Shown piece after piece: positions 51,501-64,000 of a stretch of DNA of 64,000 bases. Made by a program: the position numbers and the translations under genes. The DNA is from Scatophagus argus (taxonomy: Eukaryota > Chordata > Actinopteri > Scatophagidae). Below the pieces are notes generated by a model, which was given only the letters and a program-made list of their open reading frames with translations, was not told the DNA's origin and did no database searches. The stretch lies in assembly GCF_020382885.2 (NCBI RefSeq), contig NC_058499.1, positions 7,115,872-7,179,871 on the forward strand, written 5' to 3'. Numbering within the stretch: position 1 is the first letter of the stretch; each line of letters begins with the position of its first letter.

Positions 51501-54500
51501 GATGCTGCCTGTCTCAGAAGCATGTTCTCTCTCAGAGTGTTTGAACACTGCCAGGGAGGTGTTTCTGTGTATGTTGTGGTGATTATGTCCCTGACTGCGG
51601 CGACGCTGAAGTGTAACAGAATGGAAGAGACTCATTTATAATACAGCAATACTATGTGTGTGAAGGAAGTGTGTGTAACAGATGTAAGTGTTTGAAAAGG
51701 AGCGACAACTGTGCGTCTCCACTGTAGGGAAACACATTTCTACACTTGCCAGCTGCTAGAACACGGGTGCTGCTAGTATACACACACTATATGATACTCT
51801 GAAGTACCAGGCTATAGTATGCCGTAATGACATGGGTGGGAGTGCAGTGTGGTCCTTCAACTGAAGAGAAGAGAGTCTATATAGGAAAGTAGCTTCTGTA
51901 GTCTTTGTGTTGAGCAGGTTGTATTGAGGTTAGCAACGCATTTTTGCTAAATTTCTATGTAGGACTGATATCAGGACTGATATTATTGCAGCCAAAAATA
52001 TTCAAAATAACGACATTATCACAATGTATACAGAGAATAATTAACAATTGGCCAAATGTGTCTCTAAATTTGCTTGATGTTTCTTTTTTTAAAAAAAAAC
52101 ACTCAAAATATAAATGTAGGGAGATGGAGAGAGTCTGTAATCATATGCTCTCTATATGCTGTAAAGTGCTTCGGATACGAGCCACGACTCCCAGGTGAAA
52201 CACCTGTTTCTCATGTTTTGTATATGTTGCCATTTGTCTCATTGTTCTTGTTCAGTACAATGTACTGCAAACGCACTACGAAAATAGAAACGATAGAACA
52301 AAGCATAATATGGTCTTATGTACAGAAATGTGCTTGTATCATAGAAATAAATTTATACCCAGGATTTTTAGTTTTCTGGCCGCCAATTTCTAACAAAGGT
52401 TTTCAGAAAAATGTATATTTCATCTTTATGTTCTGAAAACAATACTGACATGCTTTTATGTACAGTGAGGGTCCAGTGTGGAGGATTTAGGGGCAGAAAT
52501 GGAATATAGTGCCCATAATGATGTTTTTATTAGTGAAGCGAAGAATTGTTGTGTTTTATCGCGAGAAAGAATCTTTAATGCCTACAAAGGGAGTGGATCC
52601 TCTTCCCTGGAGTCTGCCGTGTTGTACAGCTGTGTAGCAAGCTGCAAGCACACCGTTAGATGCCACAAAATCTTACACACTGAACTTTAAAAAAGGATCA
52701 TTATTTTTTGTAATTGCTCCTCTTTTTCATAGTGGCTGTAAACAGATCCTTTCCTGGAAGAGCAGTTCTTGCTCGGCATAGAAATTCTCTCAAAAGTTTA
52801 GCAGAAGCTAATGGGAAGCTCCTGCTATCTGGAGTCAGACTAATCAGTTGCTCTTTTTTTACAGCATGAAATTCCCTCTTTGTGTTGTCACAGTTAGTGT
52901 TTCCTTACAAGCTGCAGCAGAGGGATAGTGCCATAAAGCGGGAAGTGTAAAGTAACTTCAGAAAACACCCAAACGATTTTTCTAATTAGAAGCTTCACAT
53001 TAGTTTAAGCTGGGCTTCAGTCATTTTGCACAGAAGCAAGAATGTGGATTTTGTCCCTTATCTGTTGCACTAAAATAACTTACAGAGGGGCTCTCTTTGT
53101 GGCCAGTATGGACAGGACGAATGTTTACATCAACCACTAACACTTAGAGTGCACTTAAAGACATGTAACTGTGGTATCAGAAAAGACTTGAAAAAATGCG
53201 AACAGAACCAGGTGGCTGTAATGAGTTTGGAGTTTTAAGAATTCTCTTTTCTCAGCAATATAGTAATCAGCCTGTCTTATTTTATCATGTTGAATTAATT
53301 GTAGAGCTTGGCAGGTCATTTCAGCAGAATGAGACTGATGAGAGACAAACTGGCTTGAGGTTTTATGTGTGGTCTTGTGGTGGATCTTCAACAGTTGTCA
53401 CATTTTCATTGGGTTAAAAGTGAGCCAAACAAAATGCCCAGTGATTCACCTGAATTAAGTTGCATGACCCTGCTAAATCAGCCTAATCCAGAGTCCACAT
53501 GGATTTTATATGTAAATGTAAGATTATGTGCTGTAAGGTTTGTGTATTCTGTTGCGTTACCCAACCTTTCCAAACTGTTGACTGACATTATCCCCAACTC
53601 CCTGTGGTCAAAGTCCCTTTTGCGCTTTGCTTTCTGAGGCGAGCCTGATCCTACATTTCACGCAGGAAGCGCCAATGACCACGGTGGGAGAGATATTTCT
53701 ATCCCCCCTCCCCAGGGCAGTCATACAGTTGTGTGGCTGGAAGGCTGTCATTAGCTCTGTGTATGTGTGAATGTCAGACAGGCGGTCAGTGGGGAGGTGA
53801 TCTAAGATTCAGGGAGAAATTGCTGGCTAAAGCAGTCCTGGAGGTGCCCTTGGCTCGGTTTAGTGTTTGTTCCAAGAGAGTGGAGACACAGTGGGGGGAG
53901 ACGGTCCGTCGAATGCAGATTGACTGAGCACGGTGGAATATTCAGGAAGTGTAACAAGCAGCTTTTGGGGGTCGGTGCATGCATGTGTGCCTGTGTGTGT
54001 GCATGTGTGTGATTTCATCTTTGTGTTAACCCGTGTTTCTGCATATTTTTGTAGCCGCCTCTCCCTCTTTGTTTTGACTCATTTGTTTGGAGGTGTAGGC
54101 TTGCCAAAATGTCTGCATTTTGGTGTCCGTATGTACACTTGTTTGTGTATGTGCATGCGTTCAAGAGGTGCATATGCATGTGTGCTGACAGTAATGAAGG
54201 GTTTGGAGTTTGCTGCCGGTGGAGAGTTTATCATTACTCTAATCCCTCTGGAGAGATATTCTCTCACCTAACCCTCCCACACATATCCTTCTCCACACTC
54301 AGGCCGGCAGATAATATTTGTTGTTTGAAAGACTCTGTCATTTTTCAAATGGAAAACATTACACAATAAGGAAAAAGTACATCTTTATGTGTCCCCCCCC
54401 ACCCAACACTCCCCAATTGGATCACTCTGTTTATTCTGGTCTCTCTTGGCTCTGTGGGTTCAGTGCATCTCATGGCTCGCTCAGTCTTAACTGGTGAAAA

Positions 54501-57500
54501 GATGGCTTATTTGCAAAATTGTTGAAGAGTTGTTGCAAAGACGTAGGAGGTGTTATCTTGTTCTGGCAATCCACAAGAGAGCAAAGAATGAAAGTCCTCA
54601 TTATTCACATACAAAAGTGTCTATGATCTTCATATCTAATATCAGAAATACTGTTTTTAGTCAGTTTCCTCTGGGAAATAATTAAATTAGAAGCCAAACT
54701 TGTAATGAACATAAAAATACACTTCCGCCTGTCCCTCAGAATGCCTTCTTTTTGCTTTCCAGTACAAAAACTTCCATTCTGTACATACAGGGAGGACTTA
54801 AAATGTGTGTGAGAAGAGGATTGTGGCAAAGCTGGGTGTATCTTGACTCGCAAACTGTGCTGGAGGGCACCTGTTCTAAATGCTAAATGTGTGAGCAAGT
54901 GATTTGTGCAGCGCTGCTCATATGCCTCCAATAGACAGGCAGCGATGGGAGGGTGGGTGTGGAGGGGATTACAGCTGTGTGGGTACTAGAGGTCAGACAA
55001 AATAAAACCATATTGGACAGTTTAAGATTAGAAATGATGCCGAGGAATGGAAATCGCAGCCTGAGTGTAACCATTAAAGCACAATGTAGCCAGGAGATAA
55101 GATTAGGTAGTTGCCCAAAGCTGTGCCTTCTATGCTATTGAGCCAAAAGCTTTTGAAGATCTCAGGTCAGCTGATAAAACTCTGTATGCCTCAAAAACAG
55201 AGTTTTCTCACAGTCAGGCGGTCTTCACATCCTGTGAGCAACTCAGATGACAAGAATTGTGTTATTGTGCTGAAAAATGTGCTGATTGGAATTTTAAAGC
55301 GCTGGATCATCATTTTCAAGCTATTTTGTGTCAGTATTTCGCATCAGAAGGGTCGTTAGGAGCAGGTGGCTGCCCCATCCAGGCGCCTGCCAATAGATAA
55401 TCGACTAAAGGCCCCCTCAGCAGGACCACATTGATCTGGCAGAAGGGAATGCTGGCCCTCTCATCACGGCACAAGCTCATCTACTGCTCTTTCATGTATG
55501 TTTTTTGGAATTCAGAGACGTTGCTGCTGTCGCTGTCTTAATCTTCGTTTGAGTGCCTGTCAAGAGTGTTGACGTCGTTATGTTTTTCACACAGAAACTC
55601 TGCGCAGACCAATCTCACCACTCCGTTTAAATGATGCCTCCACCCTCCTATCCCCTAAAGTCCCATTTGAAGCAGCCCCATTCCCCTCAAAGTGTAAAGA
55701 CTGGTGATGAGAATTAACCACTCATGGATCAAAGGCCCATGGCTGCCGAGCTGTGGAGCAGCCCAGTGTCAGAGGCTCCTCGGTCCTCACCATCCCCCCC
55801 AACTCATCAGTGTTCTCTCAGTGTGGACCCCGCCCTGACACCTGCTCCCACTGCGCTCATTTTGCTCATTATTGAGATGTCAGCGTAAACTCTGTTCAAC
55901 ACATGGCAGGGCAATAGACTGACCAGAGCATATTGTCATAGACATTATAAATCCTGTTTAGCTTTTTTTCTTCCCTTTTTTTTTTTTAAAAAAAGCAAAT
56001 TCCAAAATGCTTAAACAAAAGCTTTAATTCCAATCTAGTTATATGGATCAAAAAACACAGCTCAAATCAAAAAAAAAATTCTGAGATTATTGTCAACAGT
56101 CATTTGGATTTGGTTATTAAGTGGGATCTGTTGATGGCAGCAGATTATTGCTAGGCAGAACTCCTGTCGCAGTCATTGGACCATCTGTCCCACCTCAGCC
56201 AATGACACTGCAATGATACTCCACTGGCAATGCAAAATGCATGAAACTGCTCTCAGTGTATCCCCTCTGCAGAGCCACAAATCTAGTGAGCATTTTTGTT
56301 TAGACAGAAATGACTCAAAACATGTCCTTAATGGGCTTAAAAGCCTGCTTCAGGAAAAGGCTAACGCCAGCACAGTAAAAAAGTAGAAGAAGACAAGTAC
56401 GAAAACAATGCTCCTCTTTTCATATTCCCACTGTATTCTATATAAGTCGTGGTGGCGTTTCTCGCTGCTTTACGTTGCATTGTGTTAATTGGCTACTCCC
56501 ACCAACTGGAAGTAATGTTAATACACTGAGGAAAAGCAGCCACGCTAGCTTCCTGGAGCGCTTAAGTGTGCCTGACCATCTTGCATGCATCCCATAGCTG
56601 CAAGTGAACTCTTTGATGTGACTGCTTCTGAGAAATGTCATCATTTATTGATGCTTCCATTAAAGTAGCATAGACGTCTGTGTAGAGTTGGAGAGGAGGG
56701 AGGGTGCATAGTGGTGGGAACAGGAGCTTACGAGCTAACTACACAGAAAATGCCCTCCCATCCACACCAGCACCCTTAGCCTTTCACGTCCTCCTCACAG
56801 AATACTTGGCTTTGTACTTCTAGTCCTACACCAGGTCAAGGAGGAAGTGTTTTATCAACTGATTAAGTTTTCTGGATACCTCATCTAAACTGTCATTTGG
56901 CAGCATTAAGTGGATGACGTCATATTTTATTTGAGATGAATGGCCTGCGTTGATCTTGAAACCACTTAAGTTTCAAAGTGGATGACTTGTTTTTATTTTT
57001 TTTTCTCTAATGCCTCGACTTGACAAACATCCTCATCATTTTAGAGACTCTTGAGGTTACATCATCCTTCATCAAAACCATATCAAGATCAAAATGGTCA
57101 AGTAAAGTAAAGTGTAGACCTGTGAAATTTGTCTATATATCAAATATTCACCAGAGCTGTAAACATTTCTTTTTATGGGTTTAGTGCTAATTTTTCATTC
57201 ATGAATTCAAATTCGTTTGAGAGTTCATGTGAATACATCAAATATTTACAGCATCTGGCCTCAGAAATCCCAACCGAATGTTCTCCAGTTCTGTACTGCA
57301 AATTTTTCCGTTTAATATTTTGTATCTCTAAAATACAAGATCACATTTCACTTCGCTAATACTTCCACTATTGTGACATATTTCACACACCACAGGATAT
57401 TTCAATGTCATTCAGTTTCATGGTTTTTTATTAACGATATTGTTGCTATTAATTTAATTTGTGTTTTTGTACCAGGAAGTAACTGAGTTTGAAGGAAGGT

Positions 57501-60500
57501 CTAGAATTGGGATTTGAGGTGTATCCGTTAAAATCTATAATGCAGTGGCTGTGAATGAATAAGCACATAAAATAAAATACAAAATCTCATTCTATTCTTT
57601 ATTCTAGTCTTATTTCATTTGAATTGCATTTGCGTCCCATTTAGCTATTTGAATAATAGTTTATATTTCCGTCTTCCTTCTAGGGACCTCCAGAGAAGTG
57701 ATGGCTCCTGTTGAGGTCTCGGCGCAGATGGTCCAGAAGCTGAGAGGCAAGAATGAGTTTACCGTGCTGGTGACCCTCAAACAAGATCACCTCAACTCTG
57801 GAGTCATCCTCTCCATTCACCATTCAGAACACAGGTATGATTAGTCTCATTCAAAATATAATCATTTCTTTGTATCAGCGTGTGTCAGCACATTTCCAAA
57901 TCATTGTTGTAGAGAATGTGAAAATACATATAAGACAGATTTATGACATATTAATTTGAGAAGCCTATTTTAGCAGTGTGAGGCAGACCTACAGCCTAAT
58001 TACTTAAAGTGTGTTAAAGCTGTTTGAAAAGCCCCACTGATAAACCATTATTAAAGTTGTTGTCTAAATTTGTCAATGTACTTGTCATGTCAGAAGTCTA
58101 TAATATGTTGATTGAAACCTGAATATTTGTATTTGATGAGCATTCAGATGTTTTACATACCAGTCGAGTAAACAAAGCGAAACAGCCTGTAAGCCAACGT
58201 ATTATTCACAGTCCATCAGCTATCCAAACAGTGAGTCTCTAATCGTGGATTGAAAACTGATGAGACTCTTTCTGCAGTTAGCATGCTAATGTTTTCCATT
58301 AGTTTGTGGTAGCTGAGCCGTTGGATGATCAGAACAGCAATCTGAATCCGCATAATGCGTTGATTGAACAGTTTGAACATTAAAGTCAGTCCTGAGACGA
58401 GAGCTCGCAGGGATGTTAATGACTTTCCTCGCCGCTGATTAGCTTTCCCGACCATTCACATGCAACAAAGCAGCACTGCATGGTTCCATTTGGAGACATG
58501 GCAAATACTAATTCAGTCGCAGAAGTGTGAGCTGGTGCATTTATGGAGCCGGGATGAATGTGCATGCATGGATGGGGGAGAGTAAATCTATCAGATTTGG
58601 TTTGAAGATAAATCAACTCCATTGCTAGACTTGCACGAGTGTCCATTTTTTTCTTTTAAATAATGTTTCCAGCAAATGACTCTAGTTTAAATAAGTCTGT
58701 CTTTAAAGGCAGAGGTGATGAGTGTGTATCAGCACCTCTTTCCGTTAGTGTCACTATGCTGGGTGAATCTCAGCGGTGTGGAGATGAGGATTCTGTGAGA
58801 ATACTAATATGCCAATTTGAGGAGCTGGACCTTTACATGTGAGCTATTATTGTGTGTTGCTGATGTTGCACTTAATAGTCATATAGTACCATTATGTTTG
58901 ACTAGTGATGTGATTAAACTCTAAATGGTGTTGCAAATCTGTGGAGATGTGAGTGCACGGCTTGGAAATGAGTGACATGTTTGTCTCTCAGCGCTGTGCT
59001 GAGAGCAGCCTTGAGTTTAAATGCACTGGTGATGCATGCAGGTTTTTCTGTGGACAGAAATAAGGATTTGCTTCCAGTAGTGATACTTTAATGCAACATT
59101 TACAATGCGGGGAATGTAAATGGTCGGAAAAACTCGTCTTAGAAGCAGGCTGGCTGGCACTTGTGTTTTGCAGGTTCCTGGAGCTGGAGAGCAGTGGCCA
59201 ACGCAGTGAGGTGCGGCTCCACTATCGGACCAAAGGCCAGCAGGCCCACACTGAGGTGTTCCCTTACAGCCTGGCTGATGACCAGTGGCACAAGGTCTCT
59301 GTGGCCGTCAGCGCCTCTCACGTCATACTGCATGTCGACTGCAACAGGTAAAATGCTGGGGATGAATATACAGTATCTTTTAGGTGGGACAGTAAAATAT
59401 AATATAAACGCCATGTGTGTTGACGTGGGGTGTTGACCGGCTCTACAGCTCAGTGCAGATATGCAGGTGCAATCTCACATAACCGATTGATCATCCATGG
59501 CACAATCAATCCACAACAGATTCAGTTTTTAGTCAGTCATCACAAAATTTCAGTTCCGCTGTCAGTTGGTCATCGTTGGCTAAATTCATTACATGAAAGC
59601 GTTTCTACAACAACAAAAATCAACATAAACAAGACATAAATGGAACAGAATGTGATGATTTGCTAATCCCCTTTGGCATAACTTGAAAACAGCACAAAGA
59701 CAATATTTTTAATTGCTTACCACATCAATCTCATTGATTTTTGTAAATATATGCTTATTCTGAACTTGATGCCAGCGACATGTTTCAAACAAATTGAGAA
59801 AGAGACAAAGTTGTGGGATGTTCAAAAAACATTCCCCAGGTAAACAGGTTCACTGGTGACAGATGATAGTATAATAATTGGATATGAAAGTTAATTTTAT
59901 GATATCAAAGTTAAAACCTGTTCCTTAAAAGAGGAGAGAGAGAGAGATGGGGCTAAAAGAAGAGTAAGTCACATATGTATGTGCTGAAAGACAAAGATGA
60001 ACCTAAAACGTATTTGGTAATCATTCAGGGTAATTAAGTGTAGTTCTGTGGGGTTTTTTTCTGTAAAGAACTGCACCACAGATGGGAGTTTCCTTAACCT
60101 CAGTCAGCTGTCCCGTATGAAAGGGTCAATGCAGGTCAAACGCACCTTACGATGCATCTGCCGTATGGAAGGGGAGTTACGGTTTGTGTGCAAAGATCCT
60201 CCTTGGCACAATAACAGAAGCAGACGGCAGCGCCATGTGCATCACATAACGCATGTGGCTATCTATACCCACCTCAGGAAAGGGGGTAACAGAAGGCCAA
60301 GACCTGCAGTGCAATGGGGAAACAGTTGTTCTAAAAATGAAAATGGATGAGAATTTTTTTTTTTTTTTAAATTATTGACAGTGATGAACAGAACTGAGAG
60401 GGATTCTCATAACCAGACTCTGTTTGTTTTTCAGGATCTATGAGCGGGTGGTGGAAGCCCCCTTCATGGACATACCCGAGGATGCTTCGTTCTGGCTCGG

Positions 60501-61591
60501 CCAGAGAAACGCTGCTCATGGCTTCTTCAAGGTTAGCACTGGCGTACAGACTTTCCTCTCAGTGTTTCAATACTGATGCCTCTCTTGATGTGTGATAAAT
60601 GATTCAGAATGGCAAGAACAAGTAATGCATCTCAGCTGTTGCACAAGTTTTTCGCTCCATACTCATTTTTGGTTTATATTCCATCTCCTCTCTCTCTTTA
60701 TTTCGATTGTTTAGTGTTATTTATTAATAGCTGTTGAATTAAATTACATGCATTTCTCAAGACTTACCATTTTAATTTGAGGGTGGCTCTGCCTACCCCA
60801 GAAATTGCCATTTTTTTTGTCATGGTTTCTTCCCTTTCTCTTAGTCTGCAGCTAAGCCCAGTGCAATTATCTCAGCAACTCCCACAACGCTGATTTGGGA
60901 GAAATCATTAAATAGCCTCTGGACTATGCTCATTAAGCTTAGTCTATAGTCTTGTTTATCAGACAGGGAGACATATATCGGCTGTGCCAGACTGGACTGC
61001 GGGCCAAAATTTCCCACCTGGGGAGACATGCAGGGGCAAAATATCTATTTTAATCAGTCTGCTGCTGACTGGCTCTGTGTTTGATGGTGCGTTGATATGC
61101 GTGTACCTGTGTGTGTGTGTGTACGCGTATTCCTGTAGTTGTGGGGACAAAAATCTGTTTACATTCACATTGTCAGAACCCGCCCGACTTATGGGAACAA
61201 ACTGCTAGTATCCACAGTGTAAATCATTAAAAATTAGGTTGAAGTCTTGCTTTAAGGTGATGTTAAGGTCAGGGTTAGGATTGGCCAAGTAATGAATATT
61301 GTTATGCTTAGGCGGTGGTTAAGCCTCCAGGAAATGAGTGTAGGTCTGTGTCTATGTATTGTCCTCAAAAGTGATGGAAACACAACTGTGTGTGTGTGTG
61401 TGTGTTTGTGGTAGGGTGGAGGGGGGTGGATGTATCTTTTGTGTTAATTGGTAGATGAAAGAAGCCTTGGAGGTCAACCACTAATCTTGTCACGTAGCAG
61501 CATCTCCCTTCGCCGATCTGTGAAGCCCTGATTAGTTGCTAGGAAGGCTTGTCTCCTTCTAAAACACATTGCTTCATTAGTACACATACTG

Positions 61592-61639
<48 letters not shown>

Positions 61640-63751
61640 AACAACAACAACAACAAGACACGGAAGCAGTCAGTGTCTGTACGTGGGTGTCAGCTGAAGA
61701 CGAGAAAATCACATCTCCTAACAGTAACAGTAAAGGCTTGAATCAGAATGAGCGTATCTGCATCTCAGCTTCGCAGCTCAATAAATGTCTTCTTCATAGT
61801 CTACACATGTCATAAAATAACTAGATCTGTTTTATCTTACATATCAAGCGACACTGTTTTTGAATTCAGTGGCGTGTCATTTGATTTGCTGATTTGCTAT
61901 GCTGATGTGACAAATTGTTCTGCAGCCTAACTTGAAAGGCTAAAAACAATTTACTTTTAATTCAGGCAATCCCAAATGCAACAAGAGGCAGAAACTGATG
62001 AAAAATGCTAATCAGATTTAACGCCTTTCCAGAGTTATTTTTCTTAGTCTAGCAGGATATACACTATCTTCTCATGATTGTTTTTTTTTTTTTTTTTTTT
62101 AAATAGGAAATCAAGTAGCCCATGTTACTGCAACAGTGAGTGATTCAGTCTGCAGTCTGCCACTTGTTGTTTTTCACAAATTCACATTTCCGGTACAGAT
62201 GGGGCAACTATCGACATCCCACGTGTTACTGCATACATTCTGCGGTAAACAGTGTTGGTTTGGAGAGTTTAAAATTCGTTCAATTGCCAGAAGGTGCAAA
62301 GAAAAGTCTAGCAACTGGGTGTTTTGATAGTGTTGCATTACTACACAGGCTCTGCTTAAAGACACAGTGAAGTTAAAAATACTTTCTTTAGTTTCTAACC
62401 CTGTATCCCTGTGCTTATTATTCTTGTAATGTGCTAAGTATCTGTTAAAAATACATTTTATCTGTCACTTGCTGTAAAACTTTTTAGTGATTTATAGTAA
62501 TCCCAGGGGGGTATCCATACATTTATCCAGTCCAATGTGATCTGGGCCACATGTCAGACCTTGAGATAAAAGATATGAGATAACTGACAGCTCCTTTCCA
62601 CCCTTTAGCTCCGTATCACGCAGCAGTCGTTAAACTAGTTTTAAGTGATCCGATCAAATCGAAGGGATTTTCTGTCTTTCTTGTAGCCAAACCCCAACCA
62701 CATATTCCATTGTCTTTGGATGAATGTCACATTACTGAAGATAAAGATGCTTTATCTGTCTCTTCAATGTGACTTTAACCACACACCATTAAAGAAGCTG
62801 CAGACGCAGGATGGGAAGTGTGTATGGTATTTGCCGATAAATGTATGGTTTTATGGTTTCGGTACGAGTTTGATGGACACGTCTCCAATCTGCTTCCATT
62901 TCTGCGCGTTGCCGTGAAAAATCAGCAAATCATTTCCACAGGATTTTAAATTTCTGGCCGGTAAATTGAAGTGGCAAGACAATTTAAAAAACAATTTCTC
63001 CTAAGTTGAACCCCTCCACTTCTGTAAGGGAAACACATGCACTCAAGTAATGAAATGGACCAGGTTACCATGGCGACAGGGTACCCGTGTGTGTTTGTGT
63101 GTGTGTATGTACGTGTTTGGGGTTCGGCTAAGCAGCACGAAAGTAGCTAGCAATTGGGTTTTATGATATCAAATTGAATCCATATCTCCTATTTATGCTT
63201 ATCAGAAGAGATTGGAGGAAAAAATAAAAATTCCATCTACCTCCCAAAACTCCCACATCATTGGTTCACTGAACTTCCTGTTGGCGTTTGGTTATGAGAT
63301 GATTCATCCGAGCGACAACATAGGAGACATATTATCTCACGAAAATACTTCTCTGTCTCCCACTCCACAGATTGAAAAATACATTTTCACTCACTCTCTG
63401 ATTCACTGCTGTTTCACCGCGTTCGGTTTTACGATTGCAGCAGTTACAAAAGCTCTCATAAACAGGGTTGTTGGTTTTGTGTTCGCGTGTCCCGCGTGAG
63501 CTTCGGTTCCGCGTTATCTCATGTGGAAAATGTACTGTAATCACACTTCGACACCCCTACCCCTCTAGCTCGTTATTCACTTAGTGCACATTAACATGCT
63601 TCATCTCCTTTTTATCGCCCGTCTGCTTTCTGTAAGGTGTTATTCTCCTCCATTAAAAAGTTTGGTGTGTGCGTGCAGGGAGTGATGCAGGATGTGGAGA
63701 TCCTGGTGATGCCACAGGGTTACATCTCACAGTGTCCAGATCTGAACAGAA
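48526..63751 (+). CDS. nell2: Neural EGF-like-like 2 (NELL2), first six coding exons, 3' part outside the window
   Basis: Secreted multidomain glycoprotein (laminin-G-like/thrombospondin-N domain, then von Willebrand C and EGF-like repeats) that acts in neuronal survival and axon guidance as a Robo3 ligand. Exons in the window are 48526-48577, 48882-49004, 57684-57834, 59174-59347, 60435-60531 and 63679-63751, with consistent phases, giving 223 residues. A signal peptide covers about 1-17 (MGLLQLFLVLSIFCASS). The laminin-G-like domain follows: GFGVDPALRISV, NEFTVLVTLKQDHLNSGVIL, FLELESSGQRSEVRLHYR, DDQWHKVSVAVSASHVILH, FWLGQRNAAHGFFKG and VMPQGYISQCPDLNR. The last residues lead to the VWC region, which lies beyond the window. 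NELL1 is less close in these blocks. Which teleost nell2 duplicate this is cannot be told. It is transcribed divergently from dbx2. Confidence 0.94.
51476..51500. repeat. GT microsatellite
   Basis: (GT)12 in nell2 intron 2. Confidence 0.85.
52469..52690. mobile_element. MITE-like element of a percomorph family with inverted ends
   Basis: The left end has GGTCCAGTGTGGAGGATTTA and the right end, reversed, has AAGTTCAGTGTGTAAGATTT, an imperfect inverted repeat. The interior (for example GAAATGGAATATAGTGCCCA and GGGAGTGGATCCTCTTCC) matches, from memory, an abundant element of perch-like fish. There is no coding capacity. Confidence 0.65.
57835..59173. other. Intron 3 of nell2
   Basis: 1.3 kb, no recognised feature. 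Confidence 0.5.
59348..60434. other. Intron 4 of nell2
   Basis: 1.1 kb, containing the interspersed repeat at 59636-59885. An open frame of 100 codons at 60048-60350 has no recognisable family and no splice-consistent context, so it is not called. Confidence 0.5.
59636..59885. mobile_element. Degraded copy of a common teleost interspersed repeat
   Basis: Successive blocks AACAGAATGTGATGATTTGC, AAAACAGCACAAAGACAATA, AAAGTTGTGGGATGTTCAAA and CCCCAGGTAAACAGGTTCAC match, from memory, the start of a widespread fish DNA transposon. No open frame remains. The class is uncertain. Confidence 0.5.
60532..63678. other. Intron 5 of nell2
   Basis: 3.1 kb with simple repeats (a TG run near 61389-61405, CT/CA/ACA at 61591-61656, a T20 run at 62081-62100) and no recognised exon. 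Confidence 0.5.
61591..61656. repeat. Compound CT-CA-ACA microsatellite
   Basis: (CT)12 runs directly into (CA)13 and then (ACA)5 in nell2 intron 5. Confidence 0.9.
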
Positions 63752-64000
63752 GTGAGTGCCATCTCTTTCTTAACACACTAAAGAAGCGTTTTATTGAGTG
63801 TTTCATTTGTTTTAAATTACCCCTGGTGCTTATTTTGCTAGACACTGAGTTGCCCTGATTTGCTTTTTTTTTTTTTTTTAATTTAAGTTCTTCAAAGGGC
63901 TCAGTACTCACTGGAGTAAAACCATTTTAACACATCTTGGCAATTAAGAAAGACTTCTTCCCTCAATAAGTGGTTAATAAAATGTTTTGCAAATAGTCGA

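Larger units (their letters stand above)
49005..57683. other. Intron 2 of nell2
   Basis: An 8.7-kb intron. It contains a GT microsatellite (51476-51500), a GA-rich stretch (about 50560-50660) and one MITE-like element (52469-52690). No exon, RNA gene or other transposon was recognised. Confidence 0.55.

Noticed and set aside
60048..60350. A 100-codon frame in nell2 intron 4
   Set aside because: No recognisable domain, and inserting it would disrupt the join between nell2 exons 4 and 5, which fits the family without it.
1..64000. CRISPR arrays, operons, toxin-antitoxin or phage-like modules
   Set aside because: The window is vertebrate DNA with intron-split genes. The direct repeats seen are microsatellites or decayed transposons, and no array of regular repeats and unique spacers exists.

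Overview
The window is chromosomal DNA from a bony fish, most likely a percomorph teleost. All six protein-coding genes are split by GT-AG introns. Their products match vertebrate families, and two of the genes (sizzled and the six-cysteine prolactin-2) point to a non-mammalian vertebrate. The repeats (short inverted-repeat elements, a tRNA-headed SINE, Rex1-, Tc1- and ISL2EU-like relics) are the kind that fill spiny-rayed fish genomes. No bacterial, plasmid or viral genes were seen. All exon models were built by hand from splice sites, reading-frame phase and remembered family sequences; nothing was aligned by computer.

Layout. (1) 979-11942, minus: the first five coding exons of nuak1, an AMPK-related kinase; the gene runs off the left edge. 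(2) 11943-18850: intergenic, with an intron-containing tRNA-Tyr gene next to a SINE, both lying between inverted repeats. (3) 18851-30230, plus: a complete 26-exon mov10l1, the piRNA-pathway RNA helicase, with several transposon relics in its introns. (4) 33384-34631, plus: szl (sizzled), a secreted Frizzled-related inhibitor of tolloid proteases, 4 exons. (5) 35917-37207, plus: prl2, a prolactin-family hormone, 5 exons. (6) 38131-41963, minus: dbx2, a homeobox transcription factor, 4 exons, convergent with prl2. (7) 41964-48525: intergenic. (8) 48526-63751 and beyond, plus: the first six coding exons of nell2, a secreted neural glycoprotein; the gene runs off the right edge.

These genes do not form an operon or a single pathway. 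They are independent developmental, germline and endocrine genes whose order reflects ancient linkage (dbx2 and nell2 are also close together on human chromosome 12). No clearly new biological system was found. The observations most worth checking are the tRNA-Tyr/SINE unit that lacks an obvious Pol III terminator, the TIR-bounded transposon relic inside mov10l1, and the szl-prl2 pair.
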